Below the pieces are notes generated by a model. It worked only from the letters and a program-made list of their open reading frames with translations, did not search any database and had not been told where the DNA came from. A stretch of DNA of 64,000 nt, taken from the NCBI RefSeq assembly GCF_030160235.1, contig NZ_BSNY01000012.1, positions 1 to 64,000 of the forward strand. Direction: 5' to 3'. Positions 58,431 to 64,000 of the stretch are shown in pieces (the first letter of the stretch is position 1; each line of letters starts with the position of its first letter). The position numbers and the translations under genes were made by a program. Origin of the DNA: Mesorhizobium huakuii (GTDB lineage: Bacteria > Pseudomonadota > Alphaproteobacteria > Rhizobiales > Rhizobiaceae).

Positions 58431-60269
58431 TCAGCCGATCCGTGCGATCGCGTAGGGTGCCATCACAATACGGTCGCGGCCAAACTCCGAAAGGTCGACC
58501 GGCACGTCGCTTGCCGTCAGGTTCGTCAGCCATACGACCGTCTTGCCCGAGGATGAGCGCCCGGCCAACGCCAGTACCCGGGTCTCGTCGCTCGTTTTGG
58601 CCGCGACGTATTTAAGGCCAGCCAGTTCGCAAAGCCCCTTGATGGCTTGGAAGATCGGCCGCGGTGACCCCTCGGCGGCGGGTTCACCGGCTTCCGCCAG
58701 CACGCCGAATGGCCCGCTGAAGCCGGACAGCGTGAGCATCTCCAACCCGGCCGGCGCGACACGCGCGGCATAGCCGATCGTCCATGCCGCGGCGAACAGT
58801 CCGTTGTGGCGCGGATCGCGGTTCGCCATGGCGATGCGCTCTCCCCGCGGATTGTCCTTGGTCGCGCCGCCATAGGGGTTCTGCCGCATGGCAATGGTCG
58901 AGGGCCCGATCCGGTAAGGCTTGTCGCCGAAGATCGCCCGCGCCGACCGGGTGATGAACGGCAATGCCTCCAGCGACTGCATGACACTGAGATCGTCGGC
59001 GGCGTGTACGATCGGGCAGGTGCAATGGGTGACGAAATCGAGCAGTCCGGCCGGAACACGCTTGCGATTCAGCTCGGTGAAATAGCTGAACATGCCGCCG
59101 CCTAGACGGATATCGGGAAAGGCGCGGCGCGCTGCGGCATAGACATCTTCCAGCGGCGGGCAGGGCGGCCAGGCACTGCCCGGCGGCGTCGACTGGCGGT
59201 CGACCGAAGGCGACACCGCAATGGCATCGAGCCGCAGCCTCGCCCGGCGCACCAGACCAGCGACATCGGAGAGTTCGGCATCGAGATCGCCGCTGCAGGC
59301 CACCACGCATTCGAGCGTTGTGCGGGCGGGATAGGCTGCGGCGAGCCGGGCGAACGAGCGCAAGGTATCGAGCCCATGGCCGCGCGTCGGATCGTAATGA
59401 AACAGCAATTGTTGCGGGCCGAGCACGGATAGGGTGGCGAGGTTCGCCAGCGCCGTCTCGACATCGCCGGGGTAGATGATCACGCCGACATCCGGCAGCG
59501 CCGGACCGGGCTCGCCGAGCGTCACACGGACCGGGCCGGATACCTCGGTGGTGACCGGCGTCTTGCCGTCGCTGGCAATACTCAGGCTGATCGTCTGGCG
59601 GTTGGTCTCGCCGGCCGGGAGCATATAGGGCCACGGCAGCGCCAGCGGCCGCACATAGGTCTTGTAGGACGCGTCGGACCAGTTGCGCTGGTCCTCCATT
59701 TCGAAGACGTCGCCTTCCATGCGGCACTCGGCGGTGACGCCGGGCCGCACCTTATGCGTGATGGCGCGCAAGTCCTTGAAAGGCTGCCAGGGGTCGATCA
59801 GGTCAGGCAGTTTCGTCGCCACCACGCTGCCATCCGTGTGCTCGACTGTCACCGGGCTGCCGGCGAGGCCGGCGATCGGATGCAGGATGCAGAAGCCGCA
59901 GCGGTTGGTCTCGAAATCGCTGTCGGGCAGGGCGCTGACGCTGAACACCAGCCCACCGTCCGCGGTTCCCTTGATGGCGGCGCGAAAGGTGAGCCGGCTT
60001 CCGTCCGGCCCGGCGCAGCCCGCCGTGTAGCTGACGGTGAAAGCATCGGCACCCTGGTCGATCGTCAGGTCAGCCAGGGCTGGCTCATAGGTGCCCCAGT
60101 CGCGGTCGCGCACGATGTAGGCGATGGCGCGCAGCACCTCCGTGCCGCCGTGGCGGATCGTGCGCAGATTGCCGTTGACGAAATCGGCGTTGAGCGGACC
60201 GGCGGTCAACCGGACCGGTTCGGTCTCCGCCGCGCTCGTGCCGCAAAGGAGGAACCGATCCGCGGTCAT
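58431..60269 (-). CDS. apnL: D-apionate lactonase-like protein
   Basis: Protein of 612 residues with no signal peptide. I recognise the arrangement of the ApnL lactonase family of D-apiose catabolism: an N-terminal beta-rich domain (RFLLCGTSAA, LRAIAYIVRDRDWGTYEP, ETNRCGFCILHP), a central TIM-barrel-like part, and a C-terminal beta domain (SGKTVVWLTNLT). The ATG at 60269 overlaps the dehydrogenase stop by four bases. It should hydrolyse D-apionolactone to D-apionate. Assignment rests on size, neighbours and remembered family features, since there is no short catalytic signature I can point to. Confidence 0.7.
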   Translation of the reverse strand: MTADRFLLCGTSAAETEPVRLTAGPLNADFVNGNLRTIRHGGTEVLRAIAYIVRDRDWGTYEPALADLTIDQGADAFTVSYTAGCAGPDGSRLTFRAAIKGTADGGLVFSVSALPDSDFETNRCGFCILHPIAGLAGSPVTVEHTDGSVVATKLPDLIDPWQPFKDLRAITHKVRPGVTAECRMEGDVFEMEDQRNWSDASYKTYVRPLALPWPYMLPAGETNRQTISLSIASDGKTPVTTEVSGPVRVTLGEPGPALPDVGVIIYPGDVETALANLATLSVLGPQQLLFHYDPTRGHGLDTLRSFARLAAAYPARTTLECVVACSGDLDAELSDVAGLVRRARLRLDAIAVSPSVDRQSTPPGSAWPPCPPLEDVYAAARRAFPDIRLGGGMFSYFTELNRKRVPAGLLDFVTHCTCPIVHAADDLSVMQSLEALPFITRSARAIFGDKPYRIGPSTIAMRQNPYGGATKDNPRGERIAMANRDPRHNGLFAAAWTIGYAARVAPAGLEMLTLSGFSGPFGVLAEAGEPAAEGSPRPIFQAIKGLCELAGLKYVAAKTSDETRVLALAGRSSSGKTVVWLTNLTASDVPVDLSEFGRDRIVMAPYAIARIG

Positions 60270-61300
60270 TTCAGCAGATCGTCGATGCGGACCGGTTCCC
60301 GACTCGCGGCGCCGGCATAGGCAGCCTCGACCAGCGCAAATGTCTTGAGGTTGTCGGCGCCCGCGGTCGCCGGCTCCTTGCCTGATGCAAGGCAGTCGAC
60401 CCAGTGCCGCTGGATCGCCAGCACGCTTTCCTGGATGTTGTGCCATGGCCGCGAGGCCCAGGGCAGCAGCGGCGGCGAGATGTCCCTGACCATTGTGCCG
60501 CCCCTGCCGGCGACGGTCAGTTGGTAACCCTGCGCCAGCCGGAGCGTACCGTCGCTTCCGTCGATCTCGATCAGCGTTTCGGGAAACGGCTCCACCGCAA
60601 GTCGGGTCGCATAGCTGCAATCGACCACCGAAATGGCGCCGCTCTCGTGATCCATCAGCATCGTGGCGACATCCTCGCCGGTGATGGCCGGGTTGATGCG
60701 CGCGGTACGGGCAGTGAGGCTCGACACATCGCCGAGGAGAAAACGCGCAATGTCGAAGATGTGGATGCCGAGATCCTCGATGATGAAGCGCTTTCCCGTC
60801 GCCAGATAGGGCTGGCCGGAAAACACGTCATAGGCGGAGCGGAAGGAGATGCGCCCGAAGAAGGGCGTGCCGATCTCACCGCTGTCGAGCACCGCGCGCA
60901 CCGCCTGGATCGGTGACTGCCAGCGGAAATTCTCATGCACCATCAGAGGCACACCGGCCTTGGCGCAGGCCGCGACCATCGCCTTGGCGTCGGCGAGCGT
61001 AGGCGCGAACGGTTTCTGGCAGATCACCGGGACGCGCTGGGCGGCGGCCATCTCGACCAGCGGCCGATGACTGCTGACGGTGGTGGCGATGTCGACGAAG
61101 TCGAGCGTCTCGGCCGCGAACAGCGCGGCTGCATCAGTGTAGCGCTTCGCCACGCCGAACTGGTCGCCGACGATCCTGAGCCGCTCCGGATCGCGGTCGC
61201 AGATGGCGACGATCGAGGCGCCGTCGATGTCGCGCCAGGCATGCATCTGGTTGACGGCGAAGAAGCCGCAACCGATCAGCGCTCCACTCAAAGTCGCCAT
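60266..61300 (-). CDS. apsD: Gfo/Idh/MocA dehydrogenase, D-apiose dehydrogenase-like
   Basis: NAD(P)-dependent oxidoreductase of 344 residues. The Rossmann part starts ALIGCGFFAVNQMHAWRD, with the CQKPFAPTL (EKP-like, here QKP) catalytic Lys loop and VHENFRWQSP following. The C-terminal domain has EDLGIHIFDIARFLLG with its conserved Asp/His. The start at 61300 follows the permease stop. With lactonase, RuBisCO-like and kinase genes alongside, D-apiose to D-apionolactone oxidation (ApsD) is the best fit. The family is broad, so the substrate is inferred from context. Confidence 0.75.
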   Translation of the reverse strand: MATLSGALIGCGFFAVNQMHAWRDIDGASIVAICDRDPERLRIVGDQFGVAKRYTDAAALFAAETLDFVDIATTVSSHRPLVEMAAAQRVPVICQKPFAPTLADAKAMVAACAKAGVPLMVHENFRWQSPIQAVRAVLDSGEIGTPFFGRISFRSAYDVFSGQPYLATGKRFIIEDLGIHIFDIARFLLGDVSSLTARTARINPAITGEDVATMLMDHESGAISVVDCSYATRLAVEPFPETLIEIDGSDGTLRLAQGYQLTVAGRGGTMVRDISPPLLPWASRPWHNIQESVLAIQRHWVDCLASGKEPATAGADNLKTFALVEAAYAGAASREPVRIDDLLK

Positions 61301-61302
61301 GT

Positions 61303-62363
61303 TTAACCCGCCCTTGCCATCTGCATCAGGGTCACACGCTGCTGGAGCCGGCGCTGCGCCTGGTCGACGACGACGGCGACGATGATGACCAGACCCTTGA
61401 TCACCATCTGCCAGAAGGAGCTTACGCCCATCATCACCAGCCCATCCGACAGGATGCCGATCACGAAAGCGCCGACGATGGTGCCGCCGATCGTGCCGCG
61501 TCCGCCCGACATCGAGGTGCCGCCAAGCACCGCCGCGGCGATGGCGTTCAACTCGAAGCTTTCGCCGGTCGCCGGATGCGAGGCCATCAGCTCCGACGAG
61601 ATGATCAGGCCGACGATCGCCGCACAGAAGCCGGAGAACATGTAGACGAACATCTTGACCATGTTGACGCGTACGCCCGAAATGCGCGCCGCGCGCTCGT
61701 TGCCGCCCACGGCGAAGATGTGGCGGCCCAGCGGTGTGTACCGGGCAAGATAGGCAGCCCCCAGCGCTACCACGATCAGGATCCAGATCGACACCGGCAG
61801 GCCGACGAGCCGGCCGGCGCCGAGGAAGCCGAAGCCGGTGGTGCCAAGTTCCGGTTTGCCGACCAGATTGGGGAAAGTGCGGCCGTCGGACGACAGCAGC
61901 GCAAGGCCGCGCGCTACATAAAGCACGCCGAGCGTGGCGATGAAGGGCGCGACGTTGAGCCTGGTGATCAGCAGTCCGTTGACGGCGCCGATCAATATGC
62001 CGACCGCCAGGGTGATCAATGCGATCTCGACCACGTTGAAATAGATGGTGTAGCCGATCTGCAGATCGATGCCGTTGAGCACGAGGTAGCCGGCCACCAT
62101 GCCGCACAGGCCGACGATCGAGCCGACCGAAAGGTCGATGCCGCCGGTGATGATGACAAAGGTCATGCCCATGGCGAGGAAGGCATTGAGCGCCACATGC
62201 TTGGCCATCAGGATCAGATTGGCGGCCGACAGGAAATTCGGCGCCGCGATGGAGAAGAACACCAGCACGGCAATCAGCGCAATGAAGGTCCTGAGCTTCA
62301 TCAGCGTCAGCAGCGCGGAGCCGCTGGAGGCCGAAGAGGGGGCTGCCCTGGCCGGAATGTCAG

Positions 62364-62367
<4 letters not shown>
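61303..62367 (-). CDS. ribose-type sugar ABC transporter permease (RbsC)
   Basis: Permease of 354 residues of the CUT2 (RbsC/XylH) type, with many hydrophobic segments. Diagnostic parts are FVIITGGIDLSVGS, ATLGVLYVARGLALL, VGGNERAARISGVRV and LGGTSMSGGRGTIGGT. It probably forms a homodimeric channel with the ATPase encoded upstream. Its start overlaps the ATPase stop (ATGA). Likely imports monosaccharide, apiose by context. Confidence 0.92.
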
Positions 62368-63928
<1,561 letters not shown>

Positions 63929-63932
<4 letters not shown>

Positions 63933-64000
63933 GGCTTTGGCCCGATCTCGGCCTCCGCCGGGGTCACCAATGGCAGGTCCTGGCCGCCTTCGATCGTGTA
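63929..64000 (-). CDS. C-terminal end of an upstream gene, probably the sugar-binding protein (partial)
   Basis: The last 23 codons and stop of a gene run off the window end, reading YTIEGGQDLPLVTPAEAEI before the last few residues. The stop overlaps the ATPase start (ATGA). In CUT2 operons the gene before the ATPase is usually the periplasmic binding protein, and the short C-terminal VTPAE segment is compatible with that, but the piece is too short to be sure. Confidence 0.45.

Overview
The window is a GC-rich alphaproteobacterial segment, most likely from a Mesorhizobium-type rhizobium. I infer this from gene content: a trb conjugation operon ending in a DUF2274 gene, a thiCOSGED operon behind a TPP riboswitch, the rhizobial bioBFDAZ arrangement with bioZ, nadABC with a NadQ-like regulator, and many sugar ABC importers. 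Vitamin genes beside trb genes recall the Mesorhizobium symbiosis islands. No nod, nif, fix, integrase, relaxase, tRNA, rRNA, CRISPR array or intact transposase was seen.

Layout. (1) 238-6910, minus strand: a sugar operon with a ROK regulator, a Tat-type binding protein, two permeases and a GH42 beta-galactosidase, but no ATPase. (2) 7435-10292: an orphan OmpR-type response regulator facing a polar amino acid ABC transporter (ATPase and two permeases) that lacks a binding protein. (3) 10674-20312, plus strand: trbB-C-D-E-J-K-L-F-G-I and a DUF2274 gene, tightly packed. (4) 20313-21530: a scar with an N-terminally deleted xylA and a stub of a LysR regulator. (5) 21617-37033, minus strand: about 15 kb of cofactor genes, thiamine (thiC-O-S-G-E-D), panD, biotin (bioB-F-D-A-Z) and NAD (nadA-B-C) with the NadQ-like regulator.

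(6) 37257-40194: a TIR-domain protein, an inorganic pyrophosphatase, a small membrane protein and poorly coding DNA. (7) 40195-48520: a complete sugar ABC importer with two short-chain dehydrogenases (one resembling D-xylose dehydrogenase) and a TIM-barrel isomerase/epimerase, opposite a ROK regulator. (8) 48981-54745, plus strand: another complete importer carrying a cytoplasmic apiosidase-like (GH140/DUF4038) hydrolase. (9) 54940-64000: a set matching the non-transketolase D-apiose pathway: a ribose-type ABC importer, a Gfo/Idh/MocA dehydrogenase (ApsD-like), a lactonase (ApnL-like), a GntR regulator, a RuBisCO-like protein (OiaX-like) and a DUF1537 kinase (OiaK-like).

The most interesting biological proposal is that blocks 8 and 9 form one apioside-to-apiose route: import of an apiose-containing glycoside, cleavage in the cytoplasm, then oxidation, lactone opening, phosphorylation and decarboxylation. 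The D-apionate oxidoisomerase step is not in the window and may lie beyond 64000. Other points worth a look are a TIR protein next to the NAD biosynthesis regulon, a perfect or near-perfect stem-loop after the binding-protein gene in each of three sugar operons, and two tandem duplications that each copy the 3' end and stop codon of neighbouring genes.
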